A stretch of DNA of 64,000 nt from Rhodococcus sp. 4CII (GTDB lineage Bacteria > Actinomycetota > Actinomycetes > Mycobacteriales > Mycobacteriaceae). This document shows, one piece after another, positions 27,875-36,962 of this stretch (positions within the stretch are counted from its first letter, which is position 1; each line of letters opens with the position of its first letter). Below the pieces are notes generated by a model, which was given only the letters and a program-made list of their open reading frames with translations, was not told where the DNA came from and searched no databases. The DNA is taken from positions 5,436,001 through 5,500,000 of the forward strand of contig NZ_JACCFE010000002.1 in the NCBI RefSeq assembly GCF_014256275.1, in the 5' to 3' direction. The position numbers were made by a program, and so were the translations under genes.

Positions 27875-28573
27875 TCAATCGCGGATCGCCCACGCCATCC
27901 GCGCGAGGGAAAGTGCCTGTTCAGCGCGCTCGATGACCACTTCCCGAGACTCGCTGATGTGCGCGAGTAGCGTGTCGTACGCGGAATCGAGTTTGCCGTC
28001 GAGGGCAAACTCGGCCACTGAGATGTGCTCGTCGATGGTGGCGCTCATGCGGTCCGGGGTGAGGTAGTCGAACATCCGGACCGGCCGCACCTTCGCGTTC
28101 ACGCCGACGAGCGCATCGGACAGCGCCCGGTTGCCGGCCGACCGCAGCAGCACCGTGTGGAACTGCTCGTCGAGCGCCACGAACCCGGCGTCCGGGGCGG
28201 GGACCTCCTTCCGCAACGCGTACCACCGCTCGAGTTCAGGCCCCAGAACGTCCGGGTCGTGCGACAGCGACGCGTCGGCGCGGACCCGGGCGATTCCCTG
28301 AAGCTCGAGCGTGATGCGGAGTTCGTACAGTCCCGCGAGTTCGTCGATGCGTGGACGGTACGGAAACAGCCCGCCCACGTCGCGCTGCACGAGTCCGTCG
28401 GCGAGCAGGCGCGCCAGGGCCTCCCGCACCGGCGTCCGCGACACCCCGTAGACATCGGCGAGACGCTCCTCGCCGAGCCGCTGCCCGGGAGGGATCCGTC
28501 CGCTCATCAGGTCGGTGCGCAGCGACAGGTACACGTGGTCGCTGAGGGAACCGGCCGGTTCTCGGCGTGCCAT
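27875..28573 (-). CDS. GntR-family regulator, FCD subfamily
   Basis: A 232-residue regulator. The N-terminal winged helix-turn-helix (residues 10-72) is recognisable by RLGEERLADVYGVSRTPVRE and ALARLLADGLVQRDVGG; the remaining all-helical FCD domain has the metal/ligand histidines and arginines expected in LYELRITLELQGIAR and DEQFHTVLLRSAGN. Its ATG overlaps the urtE stop as TGATG, placing it as the last gene of urtABCDE. It is the obvious candidate to sense urea, allophanate or a metabolite and control the surrounding block. Confidence 0.9.
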   Translation of the reverse strand: MARREPAGSLSDHVYLSLRTDLMSGRIPPGQRLGEERLADVYGVSRTPVREALARLLADGLVQRDVGGLFPYRPRIDELAGLYELRITLELQGIARVRADASLSHDPDVLGPELERWYALRKEVPAPDAGFVALDEQFHTVLLRSAGNRALSDALVGVNAKVRPVRMFDYLTPDRMSATIDEHISVAEFALDGKLDSAYDTLLAHISESREVVIERAEQALSLARMAWAIRD

Positions 28574-29286
28574 CAGATCGCCATCGCCGCGCGGACGTCG
28601 GAGACCGCGGTCCCGACGTCGGAGCCGGGGGCGGCGCCACCGGCTCCGGAGGACGTGACCCGCCCGGATTCGAGGACGTGATAGCTCTCGGCCGATTCGA
28701 GTGCGAACCCGATGTGCTGTTCCACCAAGAGAACTCCGAGCCCACCGCGGCGGGTGAGCTCCATGATGGTGCGCTCGATCTCCGCGACGACGGACGGCTG
28801 GATGCCCTCGGTCGGTTCGTCGAGGATCAGCACCGTCGGTTCCGTGATCAGCGCCCGCGCGATGGCGAGTTGCTGCCGTTGCCCGCCGGAGAGGAGGCCG
28901 GCGCGCCGGTCGAGCAGGCTGCGCAGGGCCGGGAACAGGTCCAGTGCCTCGTCGACGAGTTCCTTTCCGCGCCTGCGACCGTCCGCCACCACCTGCAGGT
29001 TCTCGGCGGTGGTCAACTGACCGAACGACTGCTGGCCTTGCGGGACGTAGGCGAGGCCGCGGGCGACGCGGGCGCTGGGCCGCAGCGCCGTGACGTCCTC
29101 GCCGTCGAGCAGCACCCGACCGGAACCGACCTTGATCAGTCCGACGGCAGCCCGGAGAAGCGTGGTCTTGCCCGCGCCGTTGTGTCCCATCACCGCGGCC
29201 ACCCCGTCCGACGGGACCGTCAGCGACACTCCGTGGATCACCTCGGTTCGGCCGTACCCGGCGCGGATGTCGTCAAGCTCGAGCAT
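28573..29286 (-). CDS. urtE: Urea ABC transporter ATP-binding protein UrtE
   Basis: A 237-residue ABC ATPase of the branched-chain amino acid/urea (HAAT) family. Walker A GHNGAGKTTLLRA, signature LLSGGQRQQLAIARAL, Walker B VLILDEPTEGIQPSVV are intact; EGIQPS is typical of UrtE/LivF-type subunits. The true start is MLELDDIRAGYG at 29286, which overlaps the end of urtD by 14 bases. With UrtD it energises urea uptake across the cytoplasmic membrane. Confidence 0.94.
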   Translation of the reverse strand: MLELDDIRAGYGRTEVIHGVSLTVPSDGVAAVMGHNGAGKTTLLRAAVGLIKVGSGRVLLDGEDVTALRPSARVARGLAYVPQGQQSFGQLTTAENLQVVADGRRRGKELVDEALDLFPALRSLLDRRAGLLSGGQRQQLAIARALITEPTVLILDEPTEGIQPSVVAEIERTIMELTRRGGLGVLLVEQHIGFALESAESYHVLESGRVTSSGAGGAAPGSDVGTAVSDVRAAMAI

Positions 29287-30118
29287 CGCTGTCCTCCTTC
29301 GAAACCTCGGGCTGCAACTCGGGGGCGGCACCGGCCGCCGCGGTCCCGAGGTACACCTCCTGCACACGGGGATCGGCCTGTACCTGCTCGACCGTTCCCT
29401 CGCTCAGCACCTTCCCGGCGTGCAGCACCGTCACCGACGTCGCGAATGCGCGCATGAAATCCATGTCGTGCTCGACCACCACGACGGTCCGCTCACCGCC
29501 GATGCGGCGCAGGAGCTTTCCGGTCTCGTCGCGTTCCTCGTGGCTCATGCCCGCCACCGGTTCGTCGAGCAGCAGGACGGAACAATTCTGCACCAGGAGC
29601 ATGCCGATCTCGAGCCACTGCTTCTGCCCGTGCGCGAGGATGCCCGCCGGCGTGTCGCGGAGCCTGCCGAGACCCGTGACGTCGAGCGCCTCCTCGATGG
29701 CGGAGAGCACCGTCTTTCGGCGGCGCAGCAGCGTGAGCGCGGAGCGGCCGGCGCCCGCCGCGATGTCGAGGTTCTGGAGCACCGTCAATTCCTCGAACAC
29801 GCTCGCGGTCTGAAACGTGCGGCCCACACCGAGCCGGGCGATGCGGTGCACTTTGCGGCCGATCAACTCGACACCGGACTTCGTGACCGAGCCCGTCGCC
29901 GGAACGAGGCCGGTGATCGCGTCGACGAGAGTGGTCTTGCCTGCGCCGTTGGGGCCGATGAGGAACCGCAGATCACCCTGCATCAGGGTGAGGTCGACGC
30001 CGTCGACCGCGTTGAAGCCGTCGAAGCTGACCCGAAGGTCCCGGACCTCGAGGTACTCGCTGGACATTCCGGCGTTGCCGCCGAGCACGGGCGCCTTGGC
30101 GGTGGTGGGAATCGTCAT
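29273..30118 (-). CDS. urtD: Urea ABC transporter ATP-binding protein UrtD
   Basis: A 281-residue LivG-like ATPase. Walker A is GPNGAGKTTLVDAITG, Walker B SVLLLDEPVAGMS; the signature region reads GILAHGQKQWLEIGMLL, a UrtD-type variant of LSGGQ (AHGQKQ). FQTASVFEELTVLQNL is the family Q-loop. The ATG at 30118 overlaps the urtC stop by four bases (ATGA), so translation is coupled. Confidence 0.94.
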   Translation of the reverse strand: MTIPTTAKAPVLGGNAGMSSEYLEVRDLRVSFDGFNAVDGVDLTLMQGDLRFLIGPNGAGKTTLVDAITGLVPATGSVTKSGVELIGRKVHRIARLGVGRTFQTASVFEELTVLQNLDIAAGAGRSALTLLRRRKTVLSAIEEALDVTGLGRLRDTPAGILAHGQKQWLEIGMLLVQNCSVLLLDEPVAGMSHEERDETGKLLRRIGGERTVVVVEHDMDFMRAFATSVTVLHAGKVLSEGTVEQVQADPRVQEVYLGTAAAGAAPELQPEVSKEDSDARA

Positions 30119-31233
30119 CGGGCCATCTCCATTCGTTCCGTCGGCTCGGTCTCGTCCGCAGGCCCGGGCGGTGCCGGCCGCTCGGACGAGGCCTTCTTCT
30201 TCCGCTTCAGCAGCGCGAACAGCCCCGCGACGCCGGCCGGGAAGAATCCGACTACCACGATGAACAGGAGGCCCTGCGCGTAGATCCAGCCGGAGGGGAA
30301 CGATTCCGAGAACGCGCTCTGCGCCCACGCCACACCGATGGCGCCGAGGACCGGGCCGAGAAGTGTGGACCGGCCGCCGATGGCCACGCCGATCAGGAAC
30401 GCGATCGACGGGACGATTCCGACGTCTGCGGGGGAGATGATGCCGACGATCGGCACGAACAGTGCGCCGGCGAGGCCCGCGAAGAACGCGGCCGTCACGT
30501 AGGCGACGAGTTTGATGTTCGCCGGGTCGTACCCGAGGAAGCGCACCCGCTCCTCCTGGTCCCGGACGGCGACGAGCAGTTCGCCGTACCGGCTGTTCAT
30601 CAGCTGGCGGGTGACGGCGACGACGGCCAGCAGCACACCGGCGGCGATGAAGAACAGCATCTGCTTGTTGGCCGGATCATTCAGGTTGAACCCGAAGAAC
30701 GTGCGGAACCGGTTGAGGCCGTTGCTTCCTCCGGTGCTCTGCTGGCCCACGAGCAGGATGGCGAACGCGGCGGCGAGCGCCTGGCTGAGGATCGCGAAGT
30801 AGGCGCCCTTGACGCGGCGCTTGAACACCCCGAGACCGAGGACGAACGCCACCAGTGCCGGGACGAACAGGATGCCCAGGATCGTCACGATCGGCGAAGT
30901 GAACGGCACCCAGTAGCCCGGCAGTGCGCGGATGCCCGCGATCTGCATGAAGTCGGGCACCGGGTCGCCGCGGAGTTCGGCGTCGGCGATCTTCAGATGC
31001 ATCGCCATCATGTACGCACCCAGCCCGAAGAACACACCCTGGCCGAGGGTGAGCATGCCACCGCGGCCCCACGCCAGGCCGATACCGACCGCGACGATCG
31101 CGAAGCACAGGAACTTGCCGAGCAGACTCAGCCGGAAGTCGCTGAGGACCGCGGGGGCGACGACGAACAGAAGCAGTGCGGCCAGCGCGAATCCTGCCCA
31201 CGCGCGGTAGCGGCCACTCGTCGGGATGCTCAT
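30115..31233 (-). CDS. urtC: Urea ABC transporter permease UrtC
   Basis: A 372-residue LivM-type permease with about ten transmembrane segments. UrtC features include GLAWGRGGMLTLGQGVFFGL, the insertion PDFMQIAGIRALPGYWVPF between early helices, and SRYGELLVAVRDQEERVRFL, the cytoplasmic loop contacting the ATPases. A charged cytoplasmic tail with KRKKKASSER ends the protein. The ATG at 31233 overlaps the urtB stop by four bases; in-frame sequence further upstream is antisense to nothing useful and lies within urtB. Confidence 0.94.
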   Translation of the reverse strand: MSIPTSGRYRAWAGFALAALLLFVVAPAVLSDFRLSLLGKFLCFAIVAVGIGLAWGRGGMLTLGQGVFFGLGAYMMAMHLKIADAELRGDPVPDFMQIAGIRALPGYWVPFTSPIVTILGILFVPALVAFVLGLGVFKRRVKGAYFAILSQALAAAFAILLVGQQSTGGSNGLNRFRTFFGFNLNDPANKQMLFFIAAGVLLAVVAVTRQLMNSRYGELLVAVRDQEERVRFLGYDPANIKLVAYVTAAFFAGLAGALFVPIVGIISPADVGIVPSIAFLIGVAIGGRSTLLGPVLGAIGVAWAQSAFSESFPSGWIYAQGLLFIVVVGFFPAGVAGLFALLKRKKKASSERPAPPGPADETEPTERMEMAR

Positions 31234-32114
31234 ACGAGACTCCTCGTCTTGACGGCGAACAGGCCCTGCGGCCGAACCTGGAGGAACACCACGATGACCA
31301 CGAACACGATGACCTTGGCGATCGATGCCGTGGTCGAGTACTCGACGAACGAATTGAGGATGCCGAGGGCGAACGCGGCGATCACCGCGCCCTTCATCTG
31401 GCCCAGGCCACCGACCACGACCACCAGGAACGCGTCGATGAGGTAACTCTGCCCGATGGTCGGGCTCGTCGAGCCGATCAGGGTGAGCGCCACACCCGCG
31501 ACACCAGCCAGACCGGAACCGATGAAGAACGTCGTCACATCGGTTCGGCGACTCGATATCCCGCTGGTCTCCGCGAGGTCGCGGTTCTGCACGACGGCGC
31601 GGATGCGGCGTCCCATCGGCGACTTCTGCATCGCCAGGCTCAGCGCGACGACCGCCATCACCGCGAGCACGAGAATGAACAGGCGTGTCTTCGGGACCAC
31701 GGCGCCCAGGATCTCCACGCCACCCGAGAGCCATTCCGGCGCGGCGACGTTGACCGCCGGGGCCCCGAAGACGTCCCGTGCCAGCTGCTGCAGGATCAGC
31801 CCCACGCCGAACGTCACCAACAGTGTGTCCAACGGCCGGTGGTACATCCGCTTGACGAGGGTGACCTCGAGCAGGACACCCATCGCGCCGCCGATCACGA
31901 AGCCGACGAGCAGAGAGATGAACAGAGAACCCGTGGCGCTCGAAATCACCTGCTGCACAACATATGCCGTGTACGAGCCGGCCATGATGAACTCGCCGTG
32001 CGCCATGTTGATGACGCCCATCTGACCGAACGTCAACGACAGCCCCAGCGCCGCGAGCAACAGGATCGACCCGATACTCAACCCGGTGAACAGCTGTCCG
32101 ATCACTACATCCAT
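31230..32114 (-). CDS. urtB: Urea ABC transporter permease UrtB
   Basis: A 294-residue LivH-type permease with eight or so hydrophobic segments. The family opening LFTGLSIGSILLLAALGLSL, TFGQMGVINMAHGEFIMAGS and the cytoplasmic coupling segment GRRIRAVVQNRDLAETSGIS identify it as UrtB. The ATG at 32114 follows GAGAGGAC; upstream in-frame codons are ignored. It starts 44 bases after the urtA stop. Confidence 0.94.
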   Translation of the reverse strand: MDVVIGQLFTGLSIGSILLLAALGLSLTFGQMGVINMAHGEFIMAGSYTAYVVQQVISSATGSLFISLLVGFVIGGAMGVLLEVTLVKRMYHRPLDTLLVTFGVGLILQQLARDVFGAPAVNVAAPEWLSGGVEILGAVVPKTRLFILVLAVMAVVALSLAMQKSPMGRRIRAVVQNRDLAETSGISSRRTDVTTFFIGSGLAGVAGVALTLIGSTSPTIGQSYLIDAFLVVVVGGLGQMKGAVIAAFALGILNSFVEYSTTASIAKVIVFVVIVVFLQVRPQGLFAVKTRSLV

Positions 32115-32158
32115 CGATGTATGTCCTCTCTCTTCCCTCGTGCCCGTCGGACGGTGTT

Positions 32159-33412
32159 CTAGCTCCCCAGCGCTTCGGCCCACGGGTAGGACTTCAGGTA
32201 CGGGTCCGGCTGGATCGGGGTGCCCGAATCCCAGACCGTGTAGATCAGGCCGTCGCCCCGGATCTCACCGATGCGCGCGGTCTTGGTGATGTGGTGGTTG
32301 GACCCGTCGATGGTGACCAGGCCCTCCGGTGCGGCGAACGTGACGCCGTCCGCGTTGTCCTGGACGTCCTCGGTGGCAAACGACTTCGCCTTCTCGACGG
32401 TGTTCTTCCACAGGTACACCGACGTGTACGCGGCTTCCATCGGGTCGGACGTCGGCTTGTTCGCGCCGTACCGGGCCTTGTACGCGTCGACGAACTTCTT
32501 GTTCTCCGGCGTGTCGACGGTCTGGTAGTAGTTCCAGGCCGTCAGCTGACCCTCGATGTTCTGGACGCCGATGCCACCGACCTCTTCCTCGGCGATCGAC
32601 ACGGACACGACGGGCATGTCGGCGGGCTTCAGGCCGACGTTCGCGTACTCACGGAAGAACGCGACGTTGGAGTCGCCGTTCAGGGTGTTGAAGACGGCGT
32701 CCGCGTCGGCGGAGCGCACCTTGTTGACGATGGTCGAGAAGTCGGTGGAACCGAGCGGCGTGTAGTCCTCGCCCTTGATCTCGATGCCGTTGGCCTCCGC
32801 GTACGCCTTGATGATGCGGTTGGCGGTCTGCGGGAACACGTAGTCGCTGCCCACCAGGTACAGCGACTTGACGCCCTTCTCCTTCAGGTAGTCGAGGGCG
32901 GGCACGATCTGCTGGTTGGTGGTGGCGCCGGTATAGAAGGTGTTCTTCGAATCCTCGAGTCCCTCGTACTGCACGGGGTAGTAGAGCAGCGAGTTGTTGT
33001 CCTCGAAGACCGGCAGCATCGCCTTCCGGCTCGACGACGTCCAGCCGCCGAACACAGCTGCGACGCAGTCACTGCTGATCAGCTTCTCCGCCTTCTCGGC
33101 GAACACGGTGGGCTCCGAGGCCCCGTCCTCGGCGACGACCTGGATCTTCTTGCCGAGCACGCCGCCCGAGTTGTTGATCTCGTCGACCGCGAGCGCGATC
33201 GAATCGCGGACGGTCACCTCGCTGATGGCCATCGTCCCGGACAACGAGTTCAGCGACCCGACCTTGATCGTGTCGCCGGACGTGTCCACACAGGATGCCG
33301 CCGTTGACTCGCCGGCCGTGTCGGACGCTTTGCTGCCACAACCGGTCAGCACGAGCCCGATGGCGGCGAGCACGGTCGGTACGGCGAGGGCGCGCTGGGA
33401 GAAGGTGCGCAT
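32159..33412 (-). CDS. urtA: Urea ABC transporter substrate-binding lipoprotein UrtA
   Basis: A 417-residue lipoprotein. The signal sequence ends in the lipobox LTGC near residue 25. The mature protein matches UrtA with IKVGSLNSLSGTMAISEVTV, AAVFGGWTSSSRKAMLPVFE, LLYYPVQYEGLEDSKN and TPENKKFVDAYKARYG, segments that separate urea binders from amide or branched-chain amino acid binders. It captures urea outside the membrane for UrtBCDE. First gene of the operon; a 30-bp inverted repeat lies 60 bases upstream. Confidence 0.95.
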   Translation of the reverse strand: MRTFSQRALAVPTVLAAIGLVLTGCGSKASDTAGESTAASCVDTSGDTIKVGSLNSLSGTMAISEVTVRDSIALAVDEINNSGGVLGKKIQVVAEDGASEPTVFAEKAEKLISSDCVAAVFGGWTSSSRKAMLPVFEDNNSLLYYPVQYEGLEDSKNTFYTGATTNQQIVPALDYLKEKGVKSLYLVGSDYVFPQTANRIIKAYAEANGIEIKGEDYTPLGSTDFSTIVNKVRSADADAVFNTLNGDSNVAFFREYANVGLKPADMPVVSVSIAEEEVGGIGVQNIEGQLTAWNYYQTVDTPENKKFVDAYKARYGANKPTSDPMEAAYTSVYLWKNTVEKAKSFATEDVQDNADGVTFAAPEGLVTIDGSNHHITKTARIGEIRGDGLIYTVWDSGTPIQPDPYLKSYPWAEALGS

Positions 33413-33472
33413 GTACGGGCCTTTCCGTCGGAGGACTTGGTGACCTCCGCAAACCCGGGACAGGTGTATGCG

Positions 33473-33502
33473 CCCCACGTATACAGAGGTGTATTCGTGG
33501 GG
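33473..33502. promoter_or_regulatory. 30-bp inverted repeat upstream of urtA
   Basis: Arms CCCCACGTATACA and TGTATTCGTGGGG are complementary at 12 of 13 positions around a GAGG spacer. A further TGTATG half site lies at 33465-33470. Size, symmetry and position fit a dimeric repressor operator for the urt operon; the GntR protein encoded by the operon is the best candidate. Confidence 0.7.
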
Positions 33503-33621
33503 GGAACAGTAAGCGGCCGTTGTTGCGTACGAATGTCTGTCGGTGACGTGTTCGTGACACCGATTACGGTGGTGTGAACAACCGCGCACAGTGCCCCGTC
33601 GCGGCCGGGAACCGGTGTGCG

Positions 33622-35034
33622 CTAACGGATCAGATACGGGGAGACCGAACTCTGGTGCTCGCTGATGTCGAGTTGTTTGCCGAGCGGCGGGAACGCGCGC
33701 TGCGGGCAGTTGACGCGCTCGCATACCCGGCAGCCGGCGCCGATGGGGGTCCCGGGGTTGGAATCGTCGAGATCGAGACCGTCGCCGTAGACGAGACGGT
33801 GGGCGTGCCGGATCTCGCAACCGAGCCCGATTGCGAAGATCTTCGCGGGCTGACCGTAACGCTGGGCGCGGCGTTCGACGGTGCGGGCGATCCACAGGTA
33901 CCGCCGGCCGTCCGGCATCTGCGCGATCTGATTCATGATCTTGCCCGGGTACGCGAACGTCTCGTACACGTTCCACAGCGGGCACGTGCCGCCGCTGGTG
34001 GAGAAGTGGAACCCGGTGGCGGACTGCCGTTTCGACATGTTGCCCGCTCGGTCGACCCGGACGAACATGAACGGCACCCCGCGCAGCTTCGGACGCTGCA
34101 GCGTCGAGAGACGGTGGCAGATCGTCTCGTAGCTCACCGAGTAGAACGCCGACAACCGCTCGATGTCGTACCGGAAGTCCTCAGCCACGTCGTGGAACTG
34201 ACCGTAGGGGAGGACGGTGGCCGCGGCGAAGTAGTTGGCCAGCCCGAGCCGGGCCAGCGCCACCGACTCGTCGCTCGTGAAGCCGCCCTCCGCCACCAAC
34301 TTGTCGAGCAGGTCGCCGTACTCGAGGAACGCCAGTTCGGTCGCGAACTTGAACACCTGCTGCCCGCCCGACAGGTGCGGCGAGATCTCCAGCAACCGAG
34401 ACTCCGGGTCGTACCGGTGCAGGACATTCTCGCCGAGGTCGATGCGGCGGACGATCTGCACGTCGTGCACGGTCTGCAACCTCCGGGCGATCTCACCGCC
34501 GACGTCGCCCCGGTGGAACCGCATGCGCGCGGTCAGTTCCTCCGCCGCCGTGTCCAGGTCGTGCAGATAGTTCTGCCGCTGATAGAAGTAGTCGCGGACC
34601 TCCTCGTGCGGCATCGTGATCGCGCCGCTGCCGCTGCCGTCGCTGTAGCGGTCCTCCGTCGCGAGCGCCAGCTGGGCGGTGGTGTTGCGGAAGCGGCGGT
34701 GCATGTTGACCATCGCCTTCGCCAGTCCGGGATGCGACGCCACCATCTCGGCGATCTCCTGGGCGTCCGCGTCGATGCCCATCTCCTGGTCCAGCGCCAC
34801 CTCGCGCATTTCCGCGATCAGGCGTGTGTCGTCTTGGGAGGAGAAGAACGTGGTGTCGACGCCGAACACCTCGCTGATCCGCAGCAGCACCGGCACCGTC
34901 AGCGGCCGGACGTCGTGCTCGATCTGATTGAGATAGCTCGCGGAGATCTCCAGCGTCTTCGCCAGCGCCGCCTGGCTCAGACCGCGCTCGGTACGGAGCT
35001 GACGCAACCGGGTGCCGACGAAGGTCTTGGACAT
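33622..35034 (-). CDS. ramB: RamB-type XRE/IrrE-like transcriptional regulator
   Basis: A 470-residue regulator of the short-chain fatty acyl-CoA/ImmA-linked XRE family. An N-terminal helix-turn-helix (residues 5-65) reads QLRTERGLSQAALAKTLEIS and SYLNQIEHDVRPLTV; the C-terminal half has the cysteine-rich RamB segment GAGCRVCERVNCPQRAFPPL. RamB represses aceA and acetate-metabolism genes in Corynebacterium and Mycobacterium. It is divergent from aceA exactly as in M. tuberculosis (Rv0465c/Rv0467). The start at 35034 is set by homology; upstream codons are discarded. Confidence 0.93.
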   Translation of the reverse strand: MSKTFVGTRLRQLRTERGLSQAALAKTLEISASYLNQIEHDVRPLTVPVLLRISEVFGVDTTFFSSQDDTRLIAEMREVALDQEMGIDADAQEIAEMVASHPGLAKAMVNMHRRFRNTTAQLALATEDRYSDGSGSGAITMPHEEVRDYFYQRQNYLHDLDTAAEELTARMRFHRGDVGGEIARRLQTVHDVQIVRRIDLGENVLHRYDPESRLLEISPHLSGGQQVFKFATELAFLEYGDLLDKLVAEGGFTSDESVALARLGLANYFAAATVLPYGQFHDVAEDFRYDIERLSAFYSVSYETICHRLSTLQRPKLRGVPFMFVRVDRAGNMSKRQSATGFHFSTSGGTCPLWNVYETFAYPGKIMNQIAQMPDGRRYLWIARTVERRAQRYGQPAKIFAIGLGCEIRHAHRLVYGDGLDLDDSNPGTPIGAGCRVCERVNCPQRAFPPLGKQLDISEHQSSVSPYLIR

Positions 35035-35554
35035 ACGGCAATGGTACCGACGCAGGTCAGATGTGCGAACGGAACCTTCGCAAGATTCGCTCGCGTGGTC
35101 GGGGTGCGGTGTCGCGGGTGGCTGTGCCTTTCGGCGCATCGGAGACGCCGGACGGTACGTTCACCCCACGCTCGGGCCTTCGAGGGTCGTTCGCAGGCGA
35201 GTCGGCCAGTGATTGCAGTCACACCGATCCCGCCGGGTGGTGTGCCGCGGCACGGGCGACGGGTCCCGGAGGGAAGAAATACCTGTGTACGACGAGTTGC
35301 GTGCATTGGGTTCACCACCTGCGACTTCTTGCTACTGGCGAGTATTTTTCCTGCCCGGTCGGGCAGGCGAAGGGCTGATCTTTCTTAACAGTCTTTGCAA
35401 ATGGCTGTGAAAAGCTAGCCAAGATTGGCATTAGCAACAGGTAGACGGCACTTTTTGCTTATGTCATTCTCGGTGAGTACATACGAAGGGCCTGGCAAGG
35501 ATGTGAAGCAGTACATCCGTACCGGACCAGCAGATCGAAGAGAGTGGAGTCTTG
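35035..35554. promoter_or_regulatory. ramB-aceA intergenic control region
   Basis: This 520-base region between divergent ramB and aceA has no convincing gene. It contains CTTTGCAAA at 35393-35401, close to the RamB consensus AACTTTGCAAA, a perfect palindrome CCTGCCCG-GT-CGGGCAGG at 35350-35367, and a weaker RamB-like CCTTCGCAAG near 35075, next to the ramB start, which could serve autoregulation. Confidence 0.6.
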
Positions 35555-36844
35555 ATGTCGACCACCGGCACCCCGAAGACCGCAGCTGAAATCCAGCAGG
35601 ATTGGGACACCAACCCGCGCTGGAAGGGCGTCACCCGTAACTACACGGCCGATCAGGTCGCCAAGCTCCAGGGCACCGTCGTAGAGGAAGCCACCCTCGC
35701 TCGCCGTGGTTCGGAGATCCTGTGGGACCTCGTCAACAACGAGGACTACATCAACTCCCTGGGCGCCCTCACCGGCAACCAGGCTGTTCAGCAGGTCCGC
35801 GCCGGCCTGAAGGCCATCTACCTGTCCGGTTGGCAGGTTGCCGGCGACGCGAACCTCTCGGGCCACACCTACCCGGACCAGAGCCTGTACCCCGCCAACT
35901 CGGTGCCGCAGGTCGTGCGCCGCATCAACAACGCGCTGCTGCGCGCCGACGAGATCGCCAAGGTCGAGGGCGACACGTCCGTCGACAACTGGCTCGCTCC
36001 GATCGTCGCCGACGGTGAAGCCGGCTTCGGTGGCGCGCTCAACGTCTACGAGCTGCAAAAGGCCATGATCGCCGCCGGTGTCGCCGGTTCGCACTGGGAG
36101 GACCAGCTCGCGTCGGAGAAGAAGTGTGGCCACCTCGGTGGCAAGGTGCTCATCCCCACGCAGCAGCACATCCGCACCCTGACCTCGGCTCGCCTCGCGG
36201 CCGACGTCGCGGACGTTCCCACCGTGGTCATCGCCCGCACCGACGCCGAGGCCGCGACCCTCATCACGTCCGACGTCGACGAGCGCGACCGTGAGTTCCT
36301 CGACGGCACCCGCACCGCCGAGGGCTTCTACGGCGTGAAGAACGGCATCGAGCCCTGCATCGCCCGCGCCAAGGCGTACGCGCCGTACTCCGACCTCATC
36401 TGGATGGAGACCGGCGTGCCGGACCTCGAGGTCGCGAAGAAGTTCGCCGAGTCCGTTCGCAGCGAGTTCCCGGACCAGCTGCTCGCCTACAACTGCTCGC
36501 CGTCCTTCAACTGGAAGGCGCACCTGGACGACTCGACCATCGCGAAGTTCCAGAAGGAGCTCGGCGCGATGGGCTTCAAGTTCCAGTTCATCACCCTCGC
36601 CGGCTTCCACTCGCTCAACTACGGCATGTTCGACCTGGCGCACGGCTACGCCCGCGAGGGCATGACTGCCTTCGTCGACCTGCAGGAGCGCGAGTTCAAG
36701 GCCGCCGAGGAGCGTGGCTTCACCGCCATCAAGCACCAGCGTGAGGTCGGTGCCGGCTACTTCGACAGCATCGCCACCACGGTCGACCCCAACACCTCGA
36801 CGGCTGCTCTGAAGGGCTCCACCGAAGAGGGTCAGTTCCACTGA
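35555..36844 (+). CDS. aceA: Isocitrate lyase
   Basis: A 429-residue ICL1-type enzyme of the glyoxylate shunt, cleaving isocitrate to succinate and glyoxylate. The catalytic loop is SEKKCGHLGG with Cys191, matching the numbering of the active-site cysteine in M. tuberculosis ICL1; NWLAPIVADGEAGFGG binds Mg2+ and substrate; NCSPSFNWKAHLDD is the second conserved substrate motif. The ATG at 35555 (after TTG 35552) has GGAG eight bases upstream. Likely induced on acetate or fatty acids under RamB control. Confidence 0.98.
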   Translation: MSTTGTPKTAAEIQQDWDTNPRWKGVTRNYTADQVAKLQGTVVEEATLARRGSEILWDLVNNEDYINSLGALTGNQAVQQVRAGLKAIYLSGWQVAGDANLSGHTYPDQSLYPANSVPQVVRRINNALLRADEIAKVEGDTSVDNWLAPIVADGEAGFGGALNVYELQKAMIAAGVAGSHWEDQLASEKKCGHLGGKVLIPTQQHIRTLTSARLAADVADVPTVVIARTDAEAATLITSDVDERDREFLDGTRTAEGFYGVKNGIEPCIARAKAYAPYSDLIWMETGVPDLEVAKKFAESVRSEFPDQLLAYNCSPSFNWKAHLDDSTIAKFQKELGAMGFKFQFITLAGFHSLNYGMFDLAHGYAREGMTAFVDLQEREFKAAEERGFTAIKHQREVGAGYFDSIATTVDPNTSTAALKGSTEEGQFH

Positions 36845-36895
36845 GTCTTGTCCTTCAAGGCTCGACCGATCACGGTTTCACCTGATCTACCCGAC

Positions 36896-36931
36896 CCCGG
36901 GGAGGGGCCCGCACCAGGGCCCCTCCCCGGG
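36896..36931 (+). terminator. GC-rich hairpin between aceA and fadB2
   Basis: CCCGGGGAGGGGCCC and its exact complement form a 15-bp stem with a GCACCA loop, 51 bases after the aceA stop. It lacks a T run and may attenuate rather than block readthrough into fadB2. Confidence 0.8.
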
Positions 36932-36962
36932 TGACGACTCCACTAGACGAAAAGGAGCTGAC

